Assembly (NCBI RefSeq): GCF_040712315.1
Contig: NC_134016.1
Span: forward strand, 50,116,986 to 50,180,985
Length of the DNA stretch: 64,000 bases
Direction of reading: 5' to 3'
From: Castanea sativa
Lineage: Eukaryota; Streptophyta; Magnoliopsida; Fagales; Fagaceae
Below are positions 47,471-59,078 of this stretch, in pieces (position 1 is the stretch's first letter; every line of letters begins with the position of its first letter). The notes below the pieces were generated by a model. It did not search any database. It saw nothing but the letters and a program-made list of their open reading frames with translations, and was not told the origin of the DNA. The translations under genes and the position numbers were made by a program.

Positions 47471-47914
47471 TTTCCTTATATGGTTGAAACAACAATTTGC
47501 TTTGATGATTTATAAACAACAATCATTAATGTATGTTTCGAACAAAGAGAGACGGAGGGAAGGGGGAGGAGAGGACAAGAGAAAGAAACACAGAGCATTA
47601 TGTTAGGGTTAGAGTCTTTTCTCTCTCGTCCTCCTATCTTTTCCCATTCAAACATAGATTAGGAATAGTTAAAACAAAAAATAGAGCGTTTCAAAATGTC
47701 AAATATGTATAAGGATTTTGATCTTAAATCCTAAAAGATGCATGAAGATTTATGGTTAGATCCTAAAAATGATGTGGGATGATACAAATCATACAATATT
47801 TCTTGCAATGTTGAAAATTAAAACATTTGTGATTTTTTTTTTGGAGATATGTATTGGACTTCTTTTTCTCCCTCATGATTGGTTATAGCAAAGACGATTA
47901 AGAAAACCAAGTCT

Positions 47915-48172
47915 TATTATGCATTTGGATATGTGTTTCACGCGTATCTAACGTCTGCGTTTACTTCTTTTTTTTTTTTTTGGAAAAGCATGTTTCAGCC
48001 TTTTTTTGTTGGTCTCATGCACTGTTCATGGGACCCACATACCTTTTTTTTTCAGCAACTTTTTTATTAAAAATAGGATTCACGGTACTATTCACATATT
48101 TAAAAATTATTTTGCTACAATATTTTCAATTTTTAGCAAAATAAACAGTATTCGAACGCACTCTTAATGTCT
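47915..48172. mobile_element. MITE, GTTTGGAT-type
   Basis: Left ATTTGGATATGTGTTTCACG and right on the other strand GCGTTCGAATACTGTTTATT. It shares 'ACTGTTCATGGGACCCACA' and 'GGTACTATTCACA' with 22386-22700. Confidence 0.5.
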
Positions 48173-48766
48173 GACACTTTATTTATAAAGATGCTCAAAG
48201 CATAAGTTCACCTTGATGAACAACTTGATCTAGACGATTTCAGTACAGGTCACAACTCACAAGTCCCAAAACCATTCACAAACTTACTTATGCATTAAGC
48301 ATGAAACTTGCTTTTTCTTAGACCATGATATATAGTAAATTATGAGCACATGAACCGTGATAGGCCTAAAGGAAACACAAGTTTATTTTATAATATTGTG
48401 AATAATTGTCAGGAAGGCTCCATTTCTTGTCTACTATCAACCTTTAACTTGAGTAGTCTGTCTTTTCAGGATGGAGGAGGAAAGAAAATAAAAAGATGAA
48501 TCTTGAGAGTCATATCCAATGGCTACTTTCCTTGCAGAGAGTGGGGAAGATTCGAGAGTGACCATTTGTAAAATAATTGAATAGTGATATGGGCACAATA
48601 ATTTAACGATAAAACATAAATAATAAATTGTTATTAGTTATAGGTTGAATTCACTATTAATATAACTTTTTTTTATTCGCTATTAGTAGCTTGACAACTA
48701 GATTTTGCTGTGCCCGTAGTTTTATTCAAAAGCATTACACATATAAGTGAAAAAGGACATTCATGA

Positions 48767-48818
48767 GTGCTGAGATATGTTTTCTCCAAAAAAAAAAAAA
48801 AAAAGGTGTTGAGATGTG
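48767..48818 (+). mobile_element. Poly(A) micro-insertion, imperfect 13-bp repeats
   Basis: GTGCTGAGATATG (48767-48779) and GTGTTGAGATGTG (about 48806-48818) flank TTTTCTCC plus an A-tract on the plus strand. Confidence 0.5.
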
Positions 48819-49790
48819 ACATGACATGAGAGATAATTGAAAATAATTGTGCCCAAAAGGTCATAAAGACATTACTTTTGTTGCTGTGTGGTCTTAAGCA
48901 ATACTTGCAAACCATGTAAACAAATTGGCTATCTTACATATGGAGAGAGAAAAAAAGGCAACATCTTCACAACTAAGAAAAGTAGTTGACTCTTCTTGGC
49001 TTTGCAATTGTATGGGTTTCCCTTACTTTTATGGCTTTTCCTTCTAAACAAATCATTTAAAAATAAATAATCAACGTTCAGCAAAACAAAAACAAAAAAT
49101 CAAGGTAAAATTGATTATAAGAAATATTAAAAAATAAAAAAAACGTTGCTCTATAAATCGCTTACTCGTGGGGCTAAGGTGCTGGTTACAAACCTTTATG
49201 AGTCACCCATCCATTCATGATCTAAAGCTATATATAGCTTCTTCTTCTTTTTTTGGTGGGAGTAAAGTTACAGCTTATTATTATTGTTATGATTATTATT
49301 ATTTATTCAAAAAGGAAATTTTGAAGGAAGAAAACATGAAAGTAAAGAAAGTTACGAGTCACTGTACGTTTTGATAACTTAGTCACTGTATGACTTTGGA
49401 CTCAAATGTGATAAAAAAAATTCCCTTCCCTATGTTTGGACGGGAAAGGAGAGAAGGGTTCAATTCTTGCCCCTCTCCCCCTTCAAACATAAATTGCCTT
49501 TTCAAATTTAAAACACTACCAAAGCTTTATATAATACACCAAAAAATCTAGTGGCATAAATTTAATCACAACTCTTTTGCATAGTTTGCTGTGAGTGGTA
49601 GAAAAAAAGTGACGAATTCATGTGAAAATGACAGACAGCCAGTCATAATCTGTCATGTAGGAAAATTGTAAAAAAAGTTGTAACTAAATTTGTGATACTA
49701 GAACTACTCATAACACGATTATAAGTGCAAGTATGACATGCATCTAAAAAGCAGATCTATCTGGCCTTTAACTTTGTAATATAATTGCTG

Positions 49791-49793
<3 letters not shown>

Positions 49794-49851
<58 letters not shown>
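49794..49851. repeat. TA microsatellite
   Basis: Uninterrupted TA units over nearly 60 bases. Confidence 0.95.
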
Positions 49852-49856
<5 letters not shown>

Positions 49857-50953
49857 GACTCAGCACAGTTTCTCAAGCATAGAATCAGTCGGTACAATCC
49901 AGATTCAGGTTTGGTGTGTTAGTCAAATTAGGCCAAAAATAACAGAGTGATTAAGGTTTTTGTAATGTGTAATTAGTCAAATCAGACATTCTTCTCACAT
50001 ATAAGGAAGTTTCAAATATGTGTTCCACTGCATAAGACCCATATTTATGAGGGGGAAGGCTTAATGCACCCAATAATTTCTTATGCTGGAGGTACTCAGA
50101 ACTCAAAGTTTGCAGCTAAACCACATTTGCAACTGCATATATAACCTCTCTTTAGATAGGCACATCTCATTCTAGTCGCACAATTTTGCTTGAGGTTAAT
50201 TTAATGTGTATTTTTTTTTTTTTTTTACTGCAAAGAGATCAGCAGGTAAGCATGACAACAGCTGACCTCAACTTAGTTGTACTATTCTGCTAGTCTACTT
50301 CTATCCAACATGGCAACAACCCATATTGAACTATCAGTTGAATTTTGGATATATGAACTTTGATAAACAATCCTTCATCAAAGTCTTTTCCAAGGTCCTC
50401 CAACCAATCAAATATATAATACAGAAATGCTACTGCCAATTATCTTTGACTGATTGTTTACGCGTCAGAGAGGTTTTAGTAAGATGTGCTTTGAACTACC
50501 ATGAAGACAATTAATAAATTCTGCCAATGACAATTTACTTAATAACTTGTTTTATCATACAATATTAGGCATTGAAAAACAATAAGCTTAGAGATATATA
50601 ACATTTTTACAATTGTTAATATAGTTTGTTTTGGTTGATGCTGATGCATAAAGAAAGTAAAAGTAATGTTATTCCAAATATAATAAATAAATATTGACGG
50701 CTAGATGTGAAAAAAATTGATTAAATTTAAGTGAAAGTAATTTTATTTTAATAAAAATAAATAAATACCAGCTGTTGTGAAAGAAATTGGCCTTAGCATT
50801 GCTTATTGAAAAATGAAAAGGAAGAGATATGAGCTTTCTTTAATTGTCAAACATAATATACAAATGATATCTGGTTACTATTGTGATAAAGAAGCATCTC
50901 TTTTCTTCAACAACCCCAGCCACCCATCTCTCTCATTCTCACCCTCTCATGGC

Positions 50954-50960
50954 TATAAAA
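50954..50960 (+). promoter_or_regulatory. TATA box of the NAC gene
   Basis: GGCTATAAAAGC lies 88 bases before the start codon, implying a leader of about 55-60 bases. Confidence 0.65.
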
Positions 50961-51041
50961 GCACAACAAGGCTTGCTTGATTTCAACTCATTTGTGTTGA
51001 CTGAGGCCAAGTAGTAAAGACTAAAGAGAGGTCTTGATCAT

Positions 51042-51515
51042 ATGGATAAGTTGAGTTTTACTCAGGAAGGTGTAACCAGAATATTGCCTCCTGGTTTTCG
51101 CTTCCAGCCCACTGATGAAGAGCTTGTATTCCAGTACTTAAAATGCAAGGTTTTCTCATGCCCATTGCCTGCTTCAGTCATTCCTGAGATCAACGTTTGC
51201 AAGTTTGATCCATGGGAATTATTGCCGGGTTAGTGAAAAACATTATCATTCTAATTTTTATTTTTATTTTTGATAATAAAATAGTTTTTGACTTTTAAAC
51301 TATTTTCTCAGCTTTATAGGTGTAAGCTCACTGCTCATAAACTCACTAACCAGTAATAAAACAATAGCTCTAGGGACACAAAATTTTGCACATTTATTTT
51401 CCCAACTGCCGAGTAGCATATTGTAATTGATACATAATAATACAAGTGATTAAATAATAATCCCATAAGAATGACCAGTGATTTGTCAAATAATTTGTAA
51501 GTTGTTCGTTAATTG

Positions 51516-51565
<50 letters not shown>

Positions 51566-51585
51566 TTGCTAGTTTGTAATAAAAA

Positions 51586-51643
<58 letters not shown>

Positions 51644-52298
51644 TAGCTTGTAATAAAAAAGCATGTTAAAAGTTATTGAACTTCGCACCATTTGCAAGGT
51701 TGCATGCATGCATGGGTTTACATATTATCTTGACCTTGTAAGTAATAATATATGGTTGTTTATTTACTCCTACATGGTACGTATGAAAATGTGCAAGGCA
51801 TTCCATGACACTTGTAATATAGAATTAAATCATGGAGTTTATATGTATGTGTAGGTGAACTCGAGCAAGAGAGGTACTTTTTCAGCCAAAAGGAAGCAAA
51901 ATATCCTAATGGAAACCGAATCAAAAGGACAACCAATTCTGGTTATTGGAAGACAACTGGGACAGACAAAAAAATTGGATCTCCAAGAAGAAATCATATT
52001 GTGGGAATGAAAAAGACTTTGGTTTTTTACAAAGGGAAACCTCCCCATGGATCTAGAACTGATTGGATCATGCATGAATATCGTCTTGTCTATGCAGAAA
52101 CTACAGGGTGCACTTTCCCACAGACACATAACTCAATCCAGGTGAGTTCCATCCACACATTCTTCTTTATATATGCATACATACCTAGCAAAATTGTACT
52201 TAGTGCACAAAAATCCCACTCCTATACTACAAGGTTTGTGAGAGATGATTGGTAGGCAGATCAACTCTTGAAAAGTTTGCACAAAGCTTACATACATA

Positions 52299-52341
<43 letters not shown>

Positions 52342-52729
52342 TTACTCATATTTTAGTCAATCCACTATATAGAAACATCCCTTACACATTTTTATCACTT
52401 GTGTGAATTTATTAAAACTTTGGTTTGACTTCTGGCAGAACTCTTTGGTCCAAATGGAAAATTGGGTTCTTTGTCGCATTTATTTGAAGAAAGGAAGTGT
52501 CATGAAAAACAATGACATGCTGATTAGTCAAACTAGCTCAAACAACAAAATCGAGAATGTTGGGGTGGCACAACCTAGATTCTTTAATTTTATGTTGGGA
52601 TACAAGTCTAGTTTGCCTCTTGCTTCTTCAACTTCTTCGTCATCATCTTCAAGTTCCAGTACTACGACTGAGGTCTCTTCTAGTGGTGCAGATCATGAAG
52701 AAAGCACTAGTGCCCGCACCACTTATTGA
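51042..52729 (+). CDS. NAC-domain transcription factor, NAC083/VNI2 type
   Basis: NAC proteins are plant transcription factors that bind DNA through an N-terminal NAC domain. Three exons, 51042-51228, 51855-52141 and 52439-52729, splice in frame to 254 residues, the size of VNI2. Subdomain A is [15 protein letters not shown] (about 15-29); later blocks are [67 protein letters not shown] and [10 protein letters not shown] (about 167-176). Intron positions are those typical of NAC genes. The C-terminus has a PRFFNFM motif, a Ser-rich tract and [16 protein letters not shown], which fits the NAC083 group. VNI2 represses xylem vessel formation and links abscisic acid to leaf senescence in Arabidopsis; that role is inferred here by subgroup only. 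The Thr in GYWKTTG replaces the more usual Ala. Confidence 0.93.
51520..51646. repeat. TA and TATG microsatellites in NAC intron 1
   Basis: TA tract 51520-51561, a second TA tract 51591-51615, then about seven TATG units. Another TA tract lies in intron 2 (52302-52337). Confidence 0.9.
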
Positions 52730-54114
52730 TCTTTCAACTAGAAAAGAGCAAGTAACTCTATTAATTTGTTTGTGCTAAATGAATCTTGTTGAAGAAAAAC
52801 ATATCCAAAGAAGCTAGTACTTTGATGGAGGAGAGATTAGTCAGGAGTAAGAAATGGCTGATTTGCCATTCAACTTAAATGAAGCTAATTAACTAATTGC
52901 TTCCACTATATATGTATCTAAACAATAGTATGCTTATGCCTGTTATTATAATATGATATATGTTCCTTTGTTTTATGAAGCTGTTTTTGACCTATCTCCT
53001 AGAACAATTGAGAGAGAGGAGTTGGGAAGAGAGAAAAAATTAAATTTTTTTTTTTTTTTATAACAAAAATAGCCAATTGGCTCTTCTACCCAATGGGATT
53101 GGTTGTTGAGAGAGAGACACATCCAACACCCTGACCAACTCCTAAACGTAATGCAATGACATCCTTACTCCTAAACTGAAGGAGCTTAACTTATATCACA
53201 CTCTTAAGAAAAAAGCTTGATCTCCTTCAACCTATTCTCTTGATCATTACCATTCATGCAATCATGCAACGTAATGGGCTCTGGATTCCCTACAAATATT
53301 AATGTTTAAATAATTAAATTTATTATTTACTGGAGAGAGCTTTTGGATATATAATACTTTTTTTAAAAAAATTTTAAAACTCAATAGTTAAGTGGAGGTA
53401 TTTGAATTCGTAATGTGTCCGTTGGAAGCACAAGAGAGTACTATCTAATTAATCTAAAGACTCTCAGTAGATATATATAATAATTTGTCATGATTATTAG
53501 AGTGTATGATATTCCATATAATAGGCTACGTACATTCACTTGAGAGAGTTTAATTCCATATGTGAAGAAGACTGCCAGACTATTAATTAAGTTAATTTGC
53601 ATCTTTTATATGTTTAAACTTTTGGGATGAATATTAATTTATTAATTAAAATATACAGGAGAGTTAGGCCTTGTTGCAATTCTAGGAATCTAACTTTTCA
53701 TATTAAAAGGTAATTAATTTTCTAAAGATAGTGATATAAAATAAAAAGGATGGAAAAAAGAATATAACGCGTATATCAACTTTGTATAAAGAAATTCTTT
53801 TGTAAGGACCATACCTAGAATAAGAACTAGAAGCTTTGCACATGGGTTTCACTTCAACTTCTCGCGCGCCTTATATATCCTGTCTCTAACAAAAGATACC
53901 TTGGAAAATTAAATACCCATTAGGTATTTTGTTCGGTGTCTTTTGCTTTATACACCTTAAAGTCAAAGTTAGATATCACAACAAGGTGGAGTGAGATTGG
54001 ATCATGGTGCTTCATTCCGTCTCTAAGGATGGGAAAATTTGTATGGTAAAGGAATGGCCATAGGTCAGGGTGGGATGGAAGCATATTGCATTCATTATGA
54101 GGTGGCATTGGTGC

Positions 54115-54116
<2 letters not shown>
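52730..54116. other. Intergenic, no gene seen
   Basis: Contains the NAC 3' untranslated region (probably to about 52980). Otherwise AT-rich with no recognisable feature. Confidence 0.5.

Positions 54117-54118
<2 letters not shown>

Positions 54119-54193
<75 letters not shown>
54119..54193. repeat. GA microsatellite
   Basis: About 37 GA units. Confidence 0.95.
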
Positions 54194-54194
<1 letters not shown>

Positions 54195-54239
54195 AATTTA
54201 ACAAATTAACCAATTATAAATTTAGATTCGTTACCCGTT

Positions 54240-55080
54240 AATTTCCCCTAAAACAATATGGTAAGGAAGCGGAAAACTCAAGAACAACAATCCAAGAAAA
54301 ACAAACCACTATAGGGGTTAACCACCAACCTTAAAGAAAATCCACTATTAAGAATTGAAGTTCTTATAACAAAAATCAATCATATCTTTATTGCTACCTT
54401 TAGTAGTAACTTATGTGATCAGATATTGCTCTAACTTGGTTGGATTCTTCTACCATGGATTTCCTTCATCAATCAAGTTCATGATTCCAAGAATCTCTTA
54501 AGGATTTGATAACCATAAATAATAAAAAAAGAAAATCCTTGGATGACTTTGTGGCTTTAGCCTTGGTTTGCATTATGCCAACAATGATACTATAAAAGAT
54601 GGTTCTCTATTTGCTTTTGAACTCATAGATTAAATAGGTGGAGGCTAGGGTTTTCTCTATTTATAGCACAAGCTTTTTTTGCCTCTCCAAACTTCTAAGA
54701 ATCATGCTTAATGGATCTTTATATAGGCACTCTAATTAGAATTACAATAACTCACCTTAATAGCCGACTCAATGTAAAACAAATACGATCAAAACAAAAT
54801 TCATGATTCAAGATCAATCGGGACTCTATTGAGGTTGCTATCGCCAAAGATAGAAACATCATTTCTCTTGAGAAGTTCTTGTTTCTTCAACTTGATCTTA
54901 GAATGCACATCTTTAACACACAAGACTTATAGTTTGAGTTACAATTTGACACGATTTGCCAACACATTAACATATGGACCTAACAAAATGTTTTACTTTG
55001 GCGCTATCCGGACTCGAACTTGTGACCTATTACTTTTGGTGAAAGACACTTACCATTGCACTAAGTTCGACCTCTTATGA
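54240..55080 (-). mobile_element. Probable retroelement remnant with tRNA-like segment
   Basis: On the minus strand there is a strong promoter-like CTATAAATAGAGAAAACCC near 54646-54664. At the right end (55005-55075) lies a tRNA-like stretch with A-box-like TTAGTGCAATGGTAAGTG and B-box-like AGTTCGAGTCC. This could be an old LTR plus a SINE, or one repeat with both. No termini were defined. Confidence 0.35.
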
Positions 55081-55599
55081 TATTATGATATGTATAAATA
55101 AATTAAATTCTATTCACCCTTGGGGTGGGTTAGACAAAATCCATTCTTATCCCATCCCTTTTTTGGGTAGATAAAATCTATGTTGGGTAATTTGGAGTGG
55201 GACAAGGAATTTTGCTACCCTACCCAAAGTTCAAGCAATGCTTTAAGGTGTATTACAATCTATTGATAATTTCTTGTCTAAATCTCTTCTAGATGTGTGG
55301 GTTCAAGTTAACTTAACTGGTAAAGTTTCTAATGACTGAATAAGAAATTTGGGACTCAATACCTGCTTACACAAAAAATTGACTGGTGTCTTGTTAAATT
55401 CTTGGATATACTAGAACTAAGTGGTAAGAGAAGAAATGAGGAAGAAGAAGATAGTTACATTCGAGGGTAGCAAGCCTCCAAAATATGGGGAAGGATTAGA
55501 ACAGTGTTCAGCTAATTTCTTTCATAACCTCTCATTGATCCTTTTAGCTATTATATCCCCCCCCCCCCCCAAAAGCTAACCACTAACTAACTGCATATC

Positions 55600-56270
55600 A
55601 GTTTCAACAGTAATTGACTTAGTAGTGTAACTAACTGAATCTCATAGCAGCACTAATCTATAATACTCACATGATATTTTAGTACACGCACATATAGGCA
55701 CTAGCTAATATAGCTAGTTTCCTAATATGTATTGGTTTGATAATAAAGAGCATACACATATAGGCATCAGTTAATATAGCTAGTTTTTAAATATGTCTTG
55801 GTCTGATAATAAAGAGCTTCATATCATTCTCAACAATAACTGACTTGGGGTCCATTTGGGATCTGATTATTTTACTGAAATTGAAAACTTTTTACTGAAA
55901 GTGTTTTAGATAAAAGTAAAGATTAGCCGAAATAGTATAGTAAGACCCATGAATAGTACCAAAAAGTGCAGTGAAACCCATGAATAATACCAAAAATAAG
56001 CTAAATAGTAAAATAAGTTGGCAGAAATGATTTTTGCCAAACGGACACTTAACAATGTAGCTAACTGAAACAGTAACAACTAACCAAATCTCATAGCAAC
56101 ACTAATCTATAATATTCACACGATATTTAGTACATACACATATAGGCACTAGCTAATATAGCTAGTTTCTTAATATGTATTGGTTTGATAATAAAGAGCA
56201 TACACATATAGGCATTAACTAATATAAATAGTTTTTTTAATATGTCTTGGTCTATAATAAATAACTATCG
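55600..56270. repeat. Diverged direct duplication, with internal repeat and a MITE between copies
   Basis: 'ACACATATAGGCACTAGCTA' with its following text occurs near 55689 and 56126, and the flanking 'CATAGCANCACTAATCTATAA' is repeated too. Each copy contains a second, weaker repeat of the same phrase ('ATAGGCATCAG', 'ATAGGCATTAA'). The MITE at 55853-56047 lies between them. Confidence 0.65.
55853..56047. mobile_element. MITE, GTTTGGAT-type
   Basis: Left GGGGTCCATTTGGGATCTG and right GCCAAACGGACA are inverted. The internal text (GAAAACTTTTTACTGAAAGT, AGTACCAAAAAGTGCA) matches 12504-12703. Confidence 0.55.
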
Positions 56271-56470
56271 TTAGGAGCAGACGTCATAGGTTAATTATCA
56301 TGAGTAGACGACATAAATGATGTTTCTTTAAAAGTCAAACCACTCAATTTTATTTATTTATTTTAAAAAAATACCTATGTGTATGTAGTTTTTTTTTTTT
56401 TCCTACAACCAAGATTCAAGTTAGGAATTGGAGATGTCCTTCAATTATTTCTTTACAGATTATCTTTTAA

Positions 56471-56534
56471 TGGAACATTGTCGGCTTTAAGCATCCTAAA
56501 ATATTTTAGGGTGCTTAAAGCCGACAATGTTCCA
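56471..56534. repeat. 64-bp near-perfect palindrome
   Basis: Two 32-base arms with no spacer: TGGAACATTGTCGGCTTTAA at the left end and its exact inverse at the right, with a single mismatch in 32 pairs. It would form a very stable hairpin in RNA or a cruciform in DNA. Confidence 0.95.
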
Positions 56535-56608
56535 TAAGGCTAGTAATCAGCAGAGGCAGTGATAAAGGACTAATAGTCCCAGAAGCCCAATTCATGGGCC
56601 TCAACCTC

Positions 56609-56766
56609 GGAAAATTATTGTGTATTCCCGGAGTACCATAAATGCGTACTCCCTCCTCTCACATGAATGGTGGGTCCCACTAATTAAATTCATGATAGGA
56701 CTCATCATTCATGTGAGAAGAGGGAGTACGCATTTATAGTACTCCGAGAGTACCTAATAATTTTCC
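56609..56766. mobile_element. 158-bp MITE with 9-bp target duplication
   Basis: CTCAACCTC stands at 56600-56608 and 56767-56775. Inverted ends: GGAAAATTATTGTGTATTCC left and GGAAAATTATTAGGTACTCT right (other strand), continuing through ATGCGTACTCCCTC to near the centre. The 9-bp duplication points to Mutator-type mobilisation. Confidence 0.8.
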
Positions 56767-56959
56767 CTCAACCTCAAGTGAGTTACGGTTTGAGAAAATG
56801 TTCTTAAACCTTCGGAAGAAGTTAGAAATGGCCCCGCCATATCATCTGATTAAACGTGTGTTACAGCCACGACACGCATCTGTTTCATATGGCCTTCAAT
56901 GACGGCTTCACAGAAGATTCCTAACAATTCACAAGCACTATTAATAATCCCTTTATTTT

Positions 56960-57127
56960 TATTTCGTATGCGTTTGGTATTGATTTAAAAAATCAGCTTT
57001 TTTTATTACTTAGATTATTTTTGTTACTATTTATGAATCTCGCTGTACTATTTTAACTACATTTTAACTTATTTACAGTATTTCAACAAAAAGTTTTTAA
57101 TTTCAGCTAAATAAGGTGTTCCCAAAC
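56960..57127. mobile_element. MITE, GTTTGGAT-like, diverged
   Basis: Left GCGTTTGGTATTGATTT and right, on the other strand, GTTTGGGAACACCTTATTT. The interior has 'TACTATTTATGAATCTCGCT' like the other copies of this family. Confidence 0.4.
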
Positions 57128-57419
57128 AAACAATTCAAATGTCAAATTAATCTCCCATTTAGTAAAAATAAGTTAATTTAGTCATTCCATCCAAATTTAT
57201 TAGCAAACGTTGCTTGATAATTATTTTTAGTTAAAAATTTAACTGAAAGCATGCATTATTTAAAATAATTTTTTTTAAATGGCTATATTTGCTAACAGAT
57301 CTAAATGAAATGACCAAATTGATTCATTCTGACAAAGGGAATAAGTTGACAAAAATTAAACCATAAGGATTAGTTTGCAAATCAAAATAGAAGTCAAGGG
57401 AGTTTTTATTTTTATTTTA

Positions 57420-57807
57420 GGATAAATTGCAAAGTATACCTCTGAAGTTTGGGGTTGCTTAGATTTTATATCCTGAAGTTTGGTTCCGTTAGCAAAACTC
57501 CATCCTTAGTTAGTTTTGGTTGTTAAGTGACACATCATCATGTTGACGTGTTTTGTTTTTTGCCAACTCATCATCGTGTTGACGTTTGGAGATGACAACT
57601 CTTCCATTTTTTTTAGTGAATTGGTGTCATTTGGGGCTGAGTTGGCCAAAAAAAAATGTTAACACAATGATGTGTCACTTAATAGCTAAAACTAACTGAG
57701 GGTGGAGTTTCGCTAACCAAACTTCAGGGTATAAAATAAAAAAATTTAAACTTCAAGGTGTAAAACTCAAGCAACCCCAAATTTCAGGGGTGCACTTTGC
57801 AATTTAC
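57420..57807. mobile_element. MITE with inverted ends of about 90 bp
   Basis: Left GGATAAATTGCAAAGTATAC and right, on the other strand, GTAAATTGCAAAGTGCACCC. Both continue with TTTGGGGTTGCTT and CCTGAAGTTTGGTT. Flanks are T/A-rich (TTTTATTTT and TTTTATTTA), a possible 9-bp duplication. Confidence 0.65.
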
Positions 57808-59078
57808 TTTTATTTATCTATTTTATATCTATATCTATAATATTTATAAGATAATTCCCTTCTTTGGACTGGATTTTTATATGATTCAGAAATATCCTTA
57901 AACATTACATTTAACAAGTAAAAACTTGAGGACAACCTGGTAAAAATATATTTCTAACTTTACTTCTAATGCATACAAAATAGGACACCCTTTTACTAAT
58001 TCATATCTTCAAAACAAAGACTAGTGATCTATAACATGATTCGCTTCTTTGGACTCGACTTTCATGTGATTCAAAAATACTCTCTACACCTTAAGATTAA
58101 GCTATGACAAACTTGGGGACAAATACGTAAAACAAAAACCCACTAACCCCACTGCACCGCTTTCAATTTTCAAATACACATTCAAATCCATAAAAAACAT
58201 GTTAAAAAAAATCATTTACCTAACAATTCATTCCAATTCAATATCTATGTTCTATTTAAATTCAAATACTAGGCCCTAGCCTACTAATCCTTTAAATAAA
58301 AGTTCTTATCTCTATCCTTATCTCAATTTTTTCTCTATATCAGTATTTAGAAATAGATTTCTACAATCCAACACACCACGTTGATCACCTTTTAATTGAA
58401 TTCAAATTTCTTAATCCCTCATCTAAACAAAAAGAGGAATTTTATTTTTCCAAAAAAAAAAAAAAAGCTAAAACAGAAACACACAATTAAAAAAGAAAAA
58501 GCACCCTAAAAAAAAAACTGCTCTTAATCTCCTAATTTTTAAACTTACCCAAACTTTTATCAACTCTACAAAACTATGTACCGATGTTATTTTTGGGGGA
58601 AAAAAATACCACCGAAAATCCATCTACCTTTTTACCCACGTTCAACTTTAAACTCCTCATTATCTAAGGCGCACACACATGGTTGATCACTATTTTTATT
58701 TAAATTTAAATTTAAATTTCTTACTCTTCCATCTAATCCCAATATATAAATAAATAAACAAATAGCTATCAGCCACTAGGAGCTTTAAAATCCTTGCTCT
58801 ATTTGTATATATTTTACTTTCTAGTTTTTACTTTCTTTGGACAAAGACTTTGATTTTCTCAATTTCTTTTTTCAATTTATCACCATCTCTTCATTGAGAA
58901 AGGTACATTTCCTTTGATATTGTTTTAATTACTACTTTGTATTTTTTATTGTATTTTCCTTTTCCTTGAACTAATCTCATATTTGATTTAATTTCCTATT
59001 ATCTATTTTTTTTCATAACTTTTATCTCTCTTTTCTAGGTTCTTCTTACAACTCCATTGATTTCCTCTAATTTTATCT
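57808..59078. other. Intergenic, no gene seen; possible Helitron-like start
   Basis: TCTATATCTATAATATTTAT near 57830 resembles a Helitron start, but no matching end was found before the LTR at 59079. The rest is AT-rich with A-tracts. Confidence 0.35.

Larger units (their letters stand above)
46791..50940. other. Intergenic with MITEs, no gene seen
   Basis: About 4.1 kb between TIM8 and the NAC gene, which face away from each other. It holds two MITEs, a TA microsatellite (49794-49851) and small poly(A) insertions (48767-48818; weaker at 48650-48690). The final few hundred bases form the NAC promoter. Confidence 0.6.

Noticed and set aside
53920..54213. Open frame with long Ser-Leu repeats
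   Set aside because: It is a translation of the GA/CT microsatellite, as is the similar frame at 61828-62124.
55000..55075. A functional tRNA gene on the minus strand
   Set aside because: Only the A- and B-box-like parts fit; no acceptor or anticodon stem could be closed, so it is at best SINE-like.
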